From the NCBI GenBank assembly GCA_964493785.1, contig CAZBPM010000017.1, forward strand, positions 1 to 64,000: DNA of 64,000 bases, read 5' to 3'. This document shows positions 15,262 to 24,479 of this stretch, piece after piece. Source of the stretch: Hyphomicrobium_A sp964493785. Its GTDB lineage: Bacteria > Pseudomonadota > Alphaproteobacteria > Rhizobiales > Hyphomicrobiaceae. The notes under the pieces were generated by a model, which searched no databases, had not been told where the DNA came from, and saw only the letters and a list, made by a program, of their open reading frames with translations. Position 1 is the stretch's first letter, and each line of letters opens with the position of its first letter. The position numbers were made by a program, and so were the translations under genes.

Positions 15262-16647
15262 ATGCGGTTCAACTCGCTCGCCTTCCGATTGTTCGCTACC
15301 GCCGCGGTCTGGACGCTGCTGGTGCTGCCGATTGCCGGCTTCATCATCTACCGCCTCTACCGCGACGACGTGCAGACCAGCTTCGACGGGCAGCTCCTGA
15401 AGCTCGTCAATGCGATCACCGTCGATTCGATGGGATCCTCGGGTGAGGCGCAGCCGCTGCCGCCCAGCAATCTCTACGAGCCGCTGTTCGAGGTGACGCA
15501 CTCGGGCTGGTACTGGCAAATTACGCCGCTTTCGCCAGCCAATGGCCGTAAGCTGGTTTCCCCATCGCTTGCGACATGGTCGCTTCCGTCTCCAGCGGCG
15601 AAATCGGTCGCGCCTGACGAGACTGGCGCGAGGTGGCTGAATGTCAAAGGTCCCAAGGGCGAGCCGCTGCGCACGGTCGAAGTGATCGACTCGCTGGGGC
15701 ACGAGCCGGGCAAGCCCACCTACTCCATTGTCGTTGCCGGTCCGCAGGACTGGCTCGATCACCTCGTCTCGAACTTCCGATACCGACTGACCACGGCGCT
15801 GGCGCTGGCAGGCATTGGCCTCGTCGCCGTAACGCTGTTCCAGGTGCGGTTCGGACTGTTGCCGTTGCGGCAGATCGAGCGCGGGCTATCTAACATCCGC
15901 AGTGGAACGGCGACGGTGCTCGAGGGTGATCTGCCGGTGGAGATCGAGCCGCTGCAGTCTGAACTCAATGCATTGATCCGGTCCAATCAGGCCATCGTGG
16001 ACAGGGCGCGAACGCAGGTGGGCAACCTGGCGCACGCGCTGAAAACGCCGCTCGCGGTGATCGCCAACGAGGCACGTACGGACAAGACGGGGCTCGGCGA
16101 GAAGGTCATCGAGCAGGCCGAGGTGATGAAGCAGTCGGTGACGCGCTATCTCGATCGCGCGCGCATGGCAGCGCGGGTGGGTGTGATCGGGCGCGTGACG
16201 CCGGTGGGGCCGGTCATCGAACCGCTGGTGCGGGCGCTGCAGCGTATTCACCAGGAGAAAGGCGTCGTCATCAACGTCGAGTGTCCGGCAGAGGCCAAAT
16301 TCTCGGGCGAGAAGCAGGACCTCGAGGAGATGCTCGGCAATCTGCTCGACAATGCCTGCAAGTGGGCGCGCCATGAGGTGGACCTGACGGTCGAGGTTCC
16401 GCCCTCGACGTCGCGCGCGCGCAATCGGCGGATCGCCATCACGATCGCGGATGACGGGCCAGGGCTCACGGACGAGCAGCGCTCGCGCATCGGCAAGCGC
16501 GGGTTGCGGCTGGACGAGACGAAGCCGGGATCAGGCCTCGGCCTGTCGATCGTCATGGAACTGGCGCACTCGTATGGCGGAACGTGCGATCTGGCGCGCG
16601 CCAAGCAGGGCGGTCTGGCCGTGCATTTGAATCTCCCTGCCGGGTGA
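15262..16647 (+). CDS. feuQ: Sensor histidine kinase FeuQ, PhoQ-like
   Basis: 461 residues. A first membrane helix (about 9-31) is followed by a periplasmic domain of about 140 residues and a second helix near residues 175-195. The H-box is VGNLAHALKTPLAVIANEA, the PhoQ/FeuQ form in which Ala-Leu follows the His. The ATPase domain has the N-box GNLLDNACKWA, the G1 box ADDGPGL and the G2 box GSGLGLSIV. The kinase is complete. It lies 170 bases after feuP. A weak hairpin (CAGCC/GGCTG, 16659-16674) follows the stop codon. Confidence 0.85.
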   Translation: MRFNSLAFRLFATAAVWTLLVLPIAGFIIYRLYRDDVQTSFDGQLLKLVNAITVDSMGSSGEAQPLPPSNLYEPLFEVTHSGWYWQITPLSPANGRKLVSPSLATWSLPSPAAKSVAPDETGARWLNVKGPKGEPLRTVEVIDSLGHEPGKPTYSIVVAGPQDWLDHLVSNFRYRLTTALALAGIGLVAVTLFQVRFGLLPLRQIERGLSNIRSGTATVLEGDLPVEIEPLQSELNALIRSNQAIVDRARTQVGNLAHALKTPLAVIANEARTDKTGLGEKVIEQAEVMKQSVTRYLDRARMAARVGVIGRVTPVGPVIEPLVRALQRIHQEKGVVINVECPAEAKFSGEKQDLEEMLGNLLDNACKWARHEVDLTVEVPPSTSRARNRRIAITIADDGPGLTDEQRSRIGKRGLRLDETKPGSGLGLSIVMELAHSYGGTCDLARAKQGGLAVHLNLPAG

Positions 16648-16814
16648 CTTGCCGCTTTCAGCCAAAAGAGGCTGCTTGTCGCGGCAAACGGGTGTGAGTT
16701 TCGCCGGCTAATCGCCGCAATCGGGCCGGGATTCTGTCACGGCCGGTGCACAATCATTGGCTAGTCGGCTACACTGTGATGAGAAAGCACTGAGGCCCTC
16801 GGGAGACCTTCGTC

Positions 16815-17285
16815 ATGCGCTTCGCGCAGATCGCCGCCATCCTTTGCATTCCCGCGCTGCTGCCAGCGTGCAGTGGCGATGGGCCGAGCAAGCAGGATGC
16901 CGGGCTTCTCACCGGCGCCGTTGCTGGCGGCATCATTGGAAACCAGGTGGGCAAGGGCACCGGCAATGTGCTCGCCACTGTCGCGGGCGCCATGGTTGGC
17001 GGCATCGTCGGCAGCGAGATCGGCCGCTCAATGGACGAGCAGGACCGCCGGCTGGCAGAGCAGGCGGAATATGCAGCGCTGGAGGAGGGTCCTTCGGATC
17101 GCCCGCGGCGCTGGCGCAACCCGGATAACGGCCGCTACGGCGACATTACGCCAGGTCGCCCATACAAGCGGGCGAGCCTCGATTGCCGCGATTACACCCA
17201 TACCGTGTACATCGAAGGGCGCCCGCGGACGATGCGGGGCACGGCCTGCCGCAACCCCGACGGCACGTGGAGCAACGTCGGCTAA
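16815..17285 (+). CDS. Glycine-zipper 2TM outer-membrane lipoprotein
   Basis: 156 residues with a lipoprotein signal peptide ending in the lipobox LPAC (mature Cys at about residue 19). Residues 30-75 are a glycine-zipper pair, GLLTGAVAGGIIGNQVGKG and GAMVGGIVGSEIG, as in the rickettsial 17-kDa antigen and SlyB/YcfJ families. The C-terminal half is basic and aromatic, with DCRDYTHTVYIEGRPRTMRGTAC, a repeat-like extension common in this family. The protein probably sits in the outer membrane and affects its integrity. It lies between feuQ and the cytochrome maturation genes. Confidence 0.85.
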   Translation: MRFAQIAAILCIPALLPACSGDGPSKQDAGLLTGAVAGGIIGNQVGKGTGNVLATVAGAMVGGIVGSEIGRSMDEQDRRLAEQAEYAALEEGPSDRPRRWRNPDNGRYGDITPGRPYKRASLDCRDYTHTVYIEGRPRTMRGTACRNPDGTWSNVG

Positions 17286-17475
17286 GGCTGTGAAACGCGC
17301 CGTCGTAGACGGCCGGGCGGGAAAGATTAAGGTCAGCCCGCCAGCCATTGGCGTCGTCAATCATCGATACGCGCGTTCTTATTGCGCTGCGGCAGAAACC
17401 TTGCCGCGGCCTTGCAGTCTTGTCAGCACCGCGTGCGAGCCCTATTCCAGCCCCTCACCGAGGTTTGGATAGCGC

Positions 17476-18570
17476 ATGGTGCTTTGGATTCTATTTGCGG
17501 TTATGGCGGCCGCCGTCGTTTGGGCGGTGACACGGCCGTTGCTCGCTCAAGCACCTTTAGAGAACATCGCTGACGACAAGGAAATCGCGGTCTATCGCGA
17601 TCAGCTCGCTGCGATCGAGGCTGAGCGAGCGGACGGACTGCTCGGCGGTGCGGAGGCGGAGGGAGCGCGGATCGAGCTTGCGCGGCGCCTCATCCGGCGG
17701 GCCGAAGCTCAGGAGCGCCCTGCCGGTGCTGGCCCGAGCGGGATAGGACGCGCCGTGGTTTACGCAGCCGCATCGCTGCCGGTAATCGGTATTGGCCTAT
17801 ACCTGCTGGTCGGATCACCGCAGCTACCGAGCCGGCCCTACGCGACGCGACTAGACATGCCGATCGACCAGGCGACCGCGGCCGATCTCGTGGCGCGCGT
17901 AGAAGCGCACCTGCGCCAGCATCCCGAAGACGGGCGTGGCTGGGACGTGCTGGCGCCGGTCTACATGCGGCTCGGTAATCTTCCCCAATCGGCTGACGCG
18001 TTCGCGCGTGCCATGCGGCTTCTGGGGGAATCCCCGTCGCGGCTTGCCGGCTTTGCCCGTGCAAACATTCTGCTGCAGAACGGGATCGTCGGAGAGCCGG
18101 CGCGGGTCGCATACGAGAAGCTGCTGAAGCTCGAGCCGCAGTCGATCGAGCCGCAGGTATGGCTGGCTATCGCGCGGGAGCAGGACGGCGATCTCAAGGG
18201 TGCCGACGCGGAATACCGGCGCCTGCTTCCGGCCTCGGAGGAGCCGTGGAAGGGGTTGCTCACGGCCCGGCTTCAGGCTGTGTCCGACCGGATGGCCGGC
18301 AAGGAGCCGGAAGCGGGGCCAACATCAGGCATGGGCCAGGCAGACCAGCAAAAGCTGATCAATCAGATGGTCGATGGTCTCGCGGCGCGTCTTAAGGAGA
18401 ACGGCAAGGATCTCGACGGTTGGATGCGGCTGGTTCGCTCATATGTAGTATTGGGCCGCCGCGATGAGGCATCCAGCGCGCTTACCAACGCGCGGGGCCA
18501 ATTTGCGGGCGATGAAAAGTCGCTGGCGCAACTGAACGATCTGGCGCAAAGCCTGGGCCTGGGCTCGTGA
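17476..18570 (+). CDS. ccmI: Cytochrome c maturation protein CcmI (CycH)
   Basis: 364 residues. Two membrane helices (about 3-22 and 95-113) flank a cytoplasmic loop with the family motif YRDQLAAIEAERADGLL. A long periplasmic TPR region follows (GWDVLAPVYMRLGNLPQSADAFARAM and further repeats). CcmI chaperones apocytochrome c to the CcmF/CcmH haem ligation complex. It is the first gene of the ccmIEFH operon, with a 19-base gap to ccmE. Confidence 0.9.
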   Translation: MVLWILFAVMAAAVVWAVTRPLLAQAPLENIADDKEIAVYRDQLAAIEAERADGLLGGAEAEGARIELARRLIRRAEAQERPAGAGPSGIGRAVVYAAASLPVIGIGLYLLVGSPQLPSRPYATRLDMPIDQATAADLVARVEAHLRQHPEDGRGWDVLAPVYMRLGNLPQSADAFARAMRLLGESPSRLAGFARANILLQNGIVGEPARVAYEKLLKLEPQSIEPQVWLAIAREQDGDLKGADAEYRRLLPASEEPWKGLLTARLQAVSDRMAGKEPEAGPTSGMGQADQQKLINQMVDGLAARLKENGKDLDGWMRLVRSYVVLGRRDEASSALTNARGQFAGDEKSLAQLNDLAQSLGLGS

Positions 18571-18589
18571 GCCCACTGAAGGAGACGGC

Positions 18590-19054
18590 ATGACGCGGAA
18601 GCAGCGGCGCGGCGTACTGATCGGGGTTGGGGTCGGCGTGCTCATGGTGGCGGTCGTGCTGGTCCTGTTCGCGCTGCGCGATTCCATCGTCTTCTTCCAT
18701 ACGCCGAGCGATCTCGCAGAGAAGCCCGTTGTCGTGGGCCAACGCTTCCGTTTAGGCGGGCTGGTGGCGGATCAATCCGTAAAACGCGGGCAGGGGACGA
18801 AGGTCGAGTTCGTGGTGACCGACACCCTCAAGACTGTTCCGGTCGTCTACGAGGGCGTGCTGCCCGACCTCTTCAAAGAGGGGCAGGGCGTGATCGCCGA
18901 GGGTAAGCTTTCCGACGACGGCACATTCGTGGCGGACAGTGTGCTCGCCAAGCATGACGAGAACTACATGCCACCTGAGGTGGCGAAGGCACTGGAAGCG
19001 AAGGGCGTGAAGCTCGGCAAGGGCGCGCCGCATCCGGCGGAGGCGACTCAATGA
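18590..19054 (+). CDS. ccmE: Haem chaperone CcmE (CycJ)
   Basis: 154 residues. A basic N-terminus MTRKQRRG and one membrane helix (8-29) are followed by the OB-fold domain with RLGGLVADQSV and VPVVYEGVLPDLFKEGQGV. The covalent haem ligand is H122 in LAKHDENYMP, with Y126 conserved. The length is normal. An AAGGAGACGG ribosome-binding site precedes ATG 18590. The stop overlaps the ccmF start by four bases. Confidence 0.95.
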   Translation: MTRKQRRGVLIGVGVGVLMVAVVLVLFALRDSIVFFHTPSDLAEKPVVVGQRFRLGGLVADQSVKRGQGTKVEFVVTDTLKTVPVVYEGVLPDLFKEGQGVIAEGKLSDDGTFVADSVLAKHDENYMPPEVAKALEAKGVKLGKGAPHPAEATQ

Positions 19055-21030
19055 CGATTGAGCTTGGGCATTTCGCGATGGTGCTGGCGCTGCTGGTTGC
19101 AGTGTTCCAGATGATCGTGCCGGCTTACGGCGCGCAGATACGCGATCGGCGCCTCATGGCCATTGCCGATCCGGCCGCAGTCTGCCAATTCGCGCTTCTG
19201 CTCATCGCGTTCCTGGCGCTGACGCAGGCCTATGTGACGTCGGACTTCTCGGTCGCCAACGTCGCCAATAATTCGCATTCGACGAAGCCGCTGATCTATC
19301 GGATCTCGGGCGTGTGGGGAAACCACGAAGGCTCGATGGTGCTGTGGGTGCTGATTCTCGCGCTTTTCGGTGGTGCGGTGGCGGTGTTCGGACGAAACCT
19401 GCCGGAGAGCCTCAAGGCGAACGTGCTGGCGGTTCAGGCATCGATCGCCGTCGCGTTCATCCTCTTCATCTTGCTGACGTCGAACCCTTTCCTGCGCGTT
19501 GATCCGCCGCCGCCCGACGGCAACGGTCTCAACCCGATCCTGCAGGATCCCGCGCTCGCGTTCCATCCGCCCTTCCTCTATGCGGGTTACGTCGGCTTTT
19601 CGATCGCCTACTCCTTTGCGGTGGCGGCGCTGATCGACGGGCGCATCGATGCGGCATGGGCGCGCTGGGTGCGTCCGTGGACGCTGGCGGCGTGGATGTG
19701 CCTGACGATCGGCATCGCGATGGGCTCGTGGTGGGCCTACTACGAGCTCGGCTGGGGCGGCTGGTGGTTCTGGGATCCCGTCGAGAACGCCTCGTTCATG
19801 CCTTGGCTCGCGGGAACGGCGTTGCTGCATTCCGCGCTGGTCATGGAGAAGCGTGATGCGCTGAAGGTGTGGACGGTGCTGCTGGCGATCCTCACGTTCT
19901 CGCTGTCGCTGATGGGCACATTCCTGGTGCGCTCCGGCATTCTGACATCTGTGCACGCGTTTGCCGTCGACCCGCAGCGCGGCGTGTTTGTGCTTGGCAT
20001 CATGGCCCTGTTCACCGGAGGGGCGCTGGCGCTGTTTGCGTATAGGGCGCGCGACCTTCGGCAGGGCGGCATCTTTGCCCCGATCAGCCGCGAGGGCAGC
20101 CTCGTGCTCAACAATATCCTGCTGACCACAGCCTGTGCCACGGTGTTCGTCGGTACGCTGTATCCCCTGGCTCTGGAGTCGCTGACTGGCGCCAAGATAT
20201 CTGTCGGGCCGCCTTACTTCGACTGGACGTTCGGGCCGCTGATGGTGCCATTGCTGCTCGCGCTGCCGTTCGGGCCGTTTCTCGCGTGGAAGCGTGGTGA
20301 CGCCTATGCAGCCGCTCAGCGCCTCGCGTTTGCGGCGATGATCGCGCTGGTGGTGATGGCATTGGGGTGGGCGTTCGTTCATCGCGGGCCGATTTTCGCT
20401 CCATTCGGAGTGGCGCTCGGCGTGTTCGTTATGGCCGGTGCGGTCTCGGACATTTTGTGGCGCGCGCGGTTCGGCAGCGTCCCCCTGGGCGAGGCATTCC
20501 GGCGGCTGCGCGGATTGCCCCGTTCGTCCGTCGGCTCGGCGCTGGCGCATTTTGGCGTGGGGATGATGGTTGTCGGCGTGGTCGCGACCAGCGCGTATCG
20601 CGTGGAGAATATCCTCGTCATGAAGCCCGGCGAGCAGGTTTCGGTTGCGGGCTACGACATCGCGTTTCGCGGCGTCGCCCCCAGCAGCGGGCCGAACTAT
20701 CGCGAAGAAACCGGCATCTTTGACGTGACACGCGGTGGAGCCTCGGTGACGCGCCTGGAGTCGGGGCGGCGCATGTACGACATGCCGCCGGAGCCAACCA
20801 CGGAGGCCGGCATTCACCCCGGCTGGCGCGGCGATCTTTACGTCGTTCTGGGCGATGCGCAGACGGCTGGCGGGTATGCAGTGCGGGTCTACTTCAATCC
20901 GTTCGTGCGCTTTATCTGGCTCGGCGCCGTGGTGATGTTCATCGCCGGTGGAATCTCGCTGTCGGATCGGCGGCTTCGTGTCGGCGCACCGGGGCGTGCG
21001 CGCCGTGTCGCGGTGGCGCCTGCAGAATGA
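19051..21030 (+). CDS. ccmF: Cytochrome c haem lyase subunit CcmF (CycK)
   Basis: 659 residues with about 15 hydrophobic segments, the expected size. The haem-handling WWD motif is present as WGGWWFWDPVENASFMPW. Other family signatures are GVWGNHEGSMVLWVLIL and DPPPPDGNGLNPILQDPALAFHPP. CcmF moves haem from CcmE and, together with CcmH and CcmI, attaches it to apocytochromes c at the periplasmic face. Translation is coupled on both sides by ATGA overlaps with ccmE and ccmH. Confidence 0.97.
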   Translation: MTIELGHFAMVLALLVAVFQMIVPAYGAQIRDRRLMAIADPAAVCQFALLLIAFLALTQAYVTSDFSVANVANNSHSTKPLIYRISGVWGNHEGSMVLWVLILALFGGAVAVFGRNLPESLKANVLAVQASIAVAFILFILLTSNPFLRVDPPPPDGNGLNPILQDPALAFHPPFLYAGYVGFSIAYSFAVAALIDGRIDAAWARWVRPWTLAAWMCLTIGIAMGSWWAYYELGWGGWWFWDPVENASFMPWLAGTALLHSALVMEKRDALKVWTVLLAILTFSLSLMGTFLVRSGILTSVHAFAVDPQRGVFVLGIMALFTGGALALFAYRARDLRQGGIFAPISREGSLVLNNILLTTACATVFVGTLYPLALESLTGAKISVGPPYFDWTFGPLMVPLLLALPFGPFLAWKRGDAYAAAQRLAFAAMIALVVMALGWAFVHRGPIFAPFGVALGVFVMAGAVSDILWRARFGSVPLGEAFRRLRGLPRSSVGSALAHFGVGMMVVGVVATSAYRVENILVMKPGEQVSVAGYDIAFRGVAPSSGPNYREETGIFDVTRGGASVTRLESGRRMYDMPPEPTTEAGIHPGWRGDLYVVLGDAQTAGGYAVRVYFNPFVRFIWLGAVVMFIAGGISLSDRRLRVGAPGRARRVAVAPAE

Positions 21031-21536
21031 GACGCGCTGCTGCGATCGTTGTCGGGTTCTCAGCTCTGCTGCTGGCGGCGGGCTCCGCGTTGGCCGTGGA
21101 TCCGGACGAGATCCTGCCTGATCCCGCGCTCGAGTCTCGGGCGCGTACAATCTCTGCGGAGTTGCGGTGCCTCGTTTGCCAGAACCAGTCGATCGACGAC
21201 AGCCATGCACCGCTGGCGCGCGATCTGCGCCTGCTGGTGCGGGAACGGCTGAAGGCCGGTGACAGCAACGCCCAGGTGCTACAGTTCGTCGAGGATCGCT
21301 ACGGCGAGTTTGTGCTTCTAAGGCCGCCGTTCTCGTGGCGCACGGCTCTACTGTGGGCAGCGCCGCTGCTGGCTCTGCTGATCGCCGTTTGGGTGAGCGT
21401 GCGGGCGTGGCGTCGGCGTCAAGCGCAAGCCGTGGCAGAGGGTGCCAGTGCCGGCGCTCCGCTCACGTCCGATGAAGAAGCGAAACTGCGAGAGCTCCTT
21501 GGCGAGCCTGGGAAGTCGGGCGCGGAGCGCAGTTAA
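21027..21536 (+). CDS. ccmH: Thioredoxin-like cytochrome c maturation protein CcmH (CycL)
   Basis: 169 residues. A signal peptide (SALLLAAGSALAVDP) is followed by a periplasmic domain with the redox pair C48-x-x-C51 in AELRCLVCQNQSIDDSHAPLA, then one membrane helix (about 104-126). It reduces the apocytochrome CXXCH cysteines for haem ligation. It overlaps ccmF (ATGA) and is the last gene of the operon. Its end meets the convergent protease gene with a 4-base overlap. Confidence 0.95.
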   Translation: MRRAAAIVVGFSALLLAAGSALAVDPDEILPDPALESRARTISAELRCLVCQNQSIDDSHAPLARDLRLLVRERLKAGDSNAQVLQFVEDRYGEFVLLRPPFSWRTALLWAAPLLALLIAVWVSVRAWRRRQAQAVAEGASAGAPLTSDEEAKLRELLGEPGKSGAERS

Positions 21537-22681
21537 GGCGCTCCGGTGGCAGCGGTGGTGCGCGCGCCGCTGATCTTGCCCGTGACGAGCTGACTCTCGC
21601 CGCTCAGGGATTGCAGCACCGAGAGCGTGGCGAAGCCGGTAACCGGCATGTGCGCGGCACGCTGATAGCGCTCGATGGCCGATTGCAGGGCGGTGCCATA
21701 GCGGCCGTCGCGAGGGCCCGAATAGATCGCGCGCGCAAAAAGAGCCTCTTGCAGTTTTTGGATCTGGTGACGGCTCGTCATCGTCTCGGCCTGGAGGAAC
21801 GCTGCCAGCCGGGGCGCGAATGCCTGTGCGTTGACGCCGGTGTTTGCGACGTCGTCGGATTTGAAGCGGTGGAGAACCTCACCGTTCAGCATGATGACTT
21901 TCGACTGCACGTATGTGCCGACGTTGATGCCCACGACCTCGGGGCCGTTGGGGCCGTCGACCAGCAGCGGCGAGCCTGATGAGGCGGCGCCCGTATCGCA
22001 CGTGTGCAGCAGGAGCTGGTCGGGGTCGAAGAAGTCGCGCTTGATCGTTGGCCAGTCGGCATCGATGAAGTTGCGCTGCACGTTGCAGCCGGTGGTGAGC
22101 ATCGGCTGCCATTTCGGCAGGTCGCGATGATAGGCGATGTTGAATACGCGGCCCTTTTCCGCGAGCTTCATGATTTCACTGACCGGCCTGGCATTGACCT
22201 GGAGGATGCCGGCCCTGCATGCGGGCTGGGAGAGACGGACGAGTGCCCAATCCCGCGTGGCGTCGATCGGCGGGCGCACGCTGAGCCTGGACGAGCCGGA
22301 GGTGACGTTCGCCTCGGGGACGCCTTCACTCGTGCCGGCGATGCTGATGCTCTGCGTCGTGCCGTGGAGCTTGAACGACAAATCGGTCAACTTCAGCGGC
22401 GTCTCGCCGCCGGTGCGGTAAAGGCAATGCGCGGCGGTCATGACGACGTCAGGAGCGACGCAAAACGCCGTACAGACAGATTGGGACTTGGAATCGAAGA
22501 ACACGCCGATTTTCGTCCCGGTCTGGTGCAGCGTTTCCGGCAGAGGGACGCGCTGATCGGGGCCGAAGACGGACGCCTCGACCGGAATTGCGGCGGCGAT
22601 GAGGAGACCCACGCTCCCCCCGCCCAACACTGCTGCGAATGCGCGAAATGCCTTTGAAATACGCCCCTTTACGCACGTCAT
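21533..22681 (-). CDS. Secreted trypsin-like serine protease with peptidoglycan-binding C-terminus
   Basis: 382 residues with a long signal peptide ending near VEASVFG. The S1-type catalytic triad is visible: His in VMTAAHCLYR, Asp in ATRDWALVRL and Ser in GAASSGSPLLVDG (an S-G-S-P variant of GDSGGP). The last 70 residues form a PG_binding_1-like helical domain (LQEALFARAIYSGPRDGRYG, SAIERYQRAAHMPVTGF). That domain could anchor the enzyme to the cell wall. The target is unknown. It is convergent to ccmH, and upstream of it lies a short region shared with the divergent degP gene. Confidence 0.85.
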   Translation of the reverse strand: MTCVKGRISKAFRAFAAVLGGGSVGLLIAAAIPVEASVFGPDQRVPLPETLHQTGTKIGVFFDSKSQSVCTAFCVAPDVVMTAAHCLYRTGGETPLKLTDLSFKLHGTTQSISIAGTSEGVPEANVTSGSSRLSVRPPIDATRDWALVRLSQPACRAGILQVNARPVSEIMKLAEKGRVFNIAYHRDLPKWQPMLTTGCNVQRNFIDADWPTIKRDFFDPDQLLLHTCDTGAASSGSPLLVDGPNGPEVVGINVGTYVQSKVIMLNGEVLHRFKSDDVANTGVNAQAFAPRLAAFLQAETMTSRHQIQKLQEALFARAIYSGPRDGRYGTALQSAIERYQRAAHMPVTGFATLSVLQSLSGESQLVTGKISGARTTAATGAP

Positions 22682-22820
22682 AGAACCCGCCCTGAACGAT
22701 CGGCCATGATGAACACGCCCTTTATTACCAACTGTTAAGGCAATCGAAAGGCTGCCGTAATCCCCGTTTCGCTAGGCCTCAATGCGAAGGTTCATGCTTT
22801 CGCCAAGGAGGTTCGTGCGC

Positions 22821-24359
22821 ATGGCAACCAAACCCAGCTCGCCCAACGACGTAGCAAAGAGCGGGCCAACAAGAACAACAGGTCGCGATTTGCGTCGACT
22901 GGCCGCTGCGGCGGTGGTCGGTGCCGGTTTGGTTGGTCTTGGAATGTCCGAGTACTCGGCTCCGGCCGTGGCACAGTTCAAGCCCGGCACGCCCGCTGAG
23001 ACGATGTCGTTCGCCGATATCGTCGAGCGCGTCAAACCTGCGGTGGTGTCGATATCGACGACCAACGAAGTCAAAGTTGCCGACAAGCGCGGTGGCGGCG
23101 GCAAGCCGTTCGAAGGCATCCCGGGGCTTCCCGAGGATCACCCGCTGAACGAGTTCTTCAAGAACATGCCGCAGGGCCAGGGCAATCCGATGCAGCAGCG
23201 TCCGCGCCAGGCTGCGGGTTCTGGCTTCGTCGTTTCTGCTGACGGCTACATCGTCACCAACAACCACGTCGTCGACGGCGCCACCAAGGTGAAGGTGAGC
23301 TTCGATGACCAGGAAGAGATCGATGCCAAGATCGTCGGCACCGATCCGCGCACCGATCTTGCACTGCTTAAGATCGAGCCGAAGAAGCCGCTTACGGTCG
23401 TCAAGCTCGCCGACAAGACGCCTCGCGTCGGTGACTGGGTGCTGGCAGTCGGCAATCCGTTCGGTCTGGGCGGTACGGTGACTGCCGGCATCGTCTCGGC
23501 ACTCGCTCGCAACATCGGCGGTCCCTACGACTACATGCAGATCGACGCTGCCGTGAACCACGGCAACTCGGGTGGCCCGACGTTCAACCTCACGGGTGAT
23601 GTCGTCGGCGTCAACACGGCGATCTACAGCCCCACCGGTGGCAACGTCGGTATCGCGTTCGCCGTGCCTGCCGAAACCGTGAAGCGCGTCGTCGAGCAGC
23701 TCGAAAAGGGCGGCAAGGTCAGCCGCGGCTGGCTCGGCGTGAAGATCCAGAACATCGACAAGGATCTCGCGGGCAGCCTTGGGCTGAAGGAGCCGAAGGG
23801 CGCGATCATCAGCGAAGTGATGAAGGACGGTCCGGCTGCTGAAGCTGGTCTGAAGGTCGAGGACGCAATCCTGCAGGTCGACGACAAGAGGATCGACGAC
23901 AGCCGCGATCTCGCCCGCACCATTGCCGATCTGCCTGCCAAGGAGACCGTCGATGTGAAGGTATGGCGCGACAAGGGCGAGCAGACCCTCAAGGTCAAGC
24001 TCGGCACCTACCCTGCCAATGCCGAGGCGACGGACGACAACGAGGATCCCAAGCCTGAAGAGAAGGACCTTGGCGGCAACGTCGACCTGAAGCAGCTCGG
24101 CCTCAGTGTTAAGTCGGGACCGGGCAAGGACGGCGGGGTGATCATCTCTGACGTCGATCCCAACTCCGACGCTGCGCTGAAGGGCATCAAGGAGGGCGAC
24201 ATCGTCCTCAAGGCCGGCAACGAGACGGTCAACTCTCCCCAGGACGTGGCCAAGGCAGTGAAGAAGGCTCAGGACGACGGGCTGCCTGCCGTGATGTTCC
24301 ACATCAAGAGGAGCGGCGACCAGACGGTTCTGGTGGCTATCCCGCTCAACAAGAGCTGA
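22821..24359 (+). CDS. degP: Do-like periplasmic serine protease/chaperone (DegP family)
   Basis: About 512 residues. The signal peptide ends at APAVAQF. The trypsin-like domain has the triad His in VTNNHVVDG, Asp in RTDLALLK and Ser in VNHGNSGGPTFN. Two PDZ domains follow (VSRGWLGVKIQNIDK and GVIISDVDPNSDAALKGIKEGD). It degrades or refolds damaged envelope proteins. ATG 22821 is chosen because AAGGAGG (22805-22811) precedes it; the frame is open to 22782 without a good ribosome-binding site. Its place after the cyc genes and before a two-component pair matches rhizobial genomes. Confidence 0.93.
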   Translation: MATKPSSPNDVAKSGPTRTTGRDLRRLAAAAVVGAGLVGLGMSEYSAPAVAQFKPGTPAETMSFADIVERVKPAVVSISTTNEVKVADKRGGGGKPFEGIPGLPEDHPLNEFFKNMPQGQGNPMQQRPRQAAGSGFVVSADGYIVTNNHVVDGATKVKVSFDDQEEIDAKIVGTDPRTDLALLKIEPKKPLTVVKLADKTPRVGDWVLAVGNPFGLGGTVTAGIVSALARNIGGPYDYMQIDAAVNHGNSGGPTFNLTGDVVGVNTAIYSPTGGNVGIAFAVPAETVKRVVEQLEKGGKVSRGWLGVKIQNIDKDLAGSLGLKEPKGAIISEVMKDGPAAEAGLKVEDAILQVDDKRIDDSRDLARTIADLPAKETVDVKVWRDKGEQTLKVKLGTYPANAEATDDNEDPKPEEKDLGGNVDLKQLGLSVKSGPGKDGGVIISDVDPNSDAALKGIKEGDIVLKAGNETVNSPQDVAKAVKKAQDDGLPAVMFHIKRSGDQTVLVAIPLNKS

Positions 24360-24384
24360 GCTGGAGCGTCAATAGCGAACGAAT

Positions 24385-24420
24385 GGCGGCCCGTACCCTC
24401 GATAGAGAGTGCGGGCCGCC
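24385..24420. terminator. Long hairpin after degP
   Basis: Arms 24385-24400 and 24405-24420 form a 16-bp stem (one G-T pair, one mismatch) around the loop GATA. No T-run follows, so it may be a stabilising 3' hairpin or a factor-dependent terminator separating degP from the regulator pair. Confidence 0.6.
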
Positions 24421-24479
24421 TCGACGTTCGGGCCTCGGCAAGGCAAACTGCCGAATCGGCGAAGCGGATCGGTGATACG

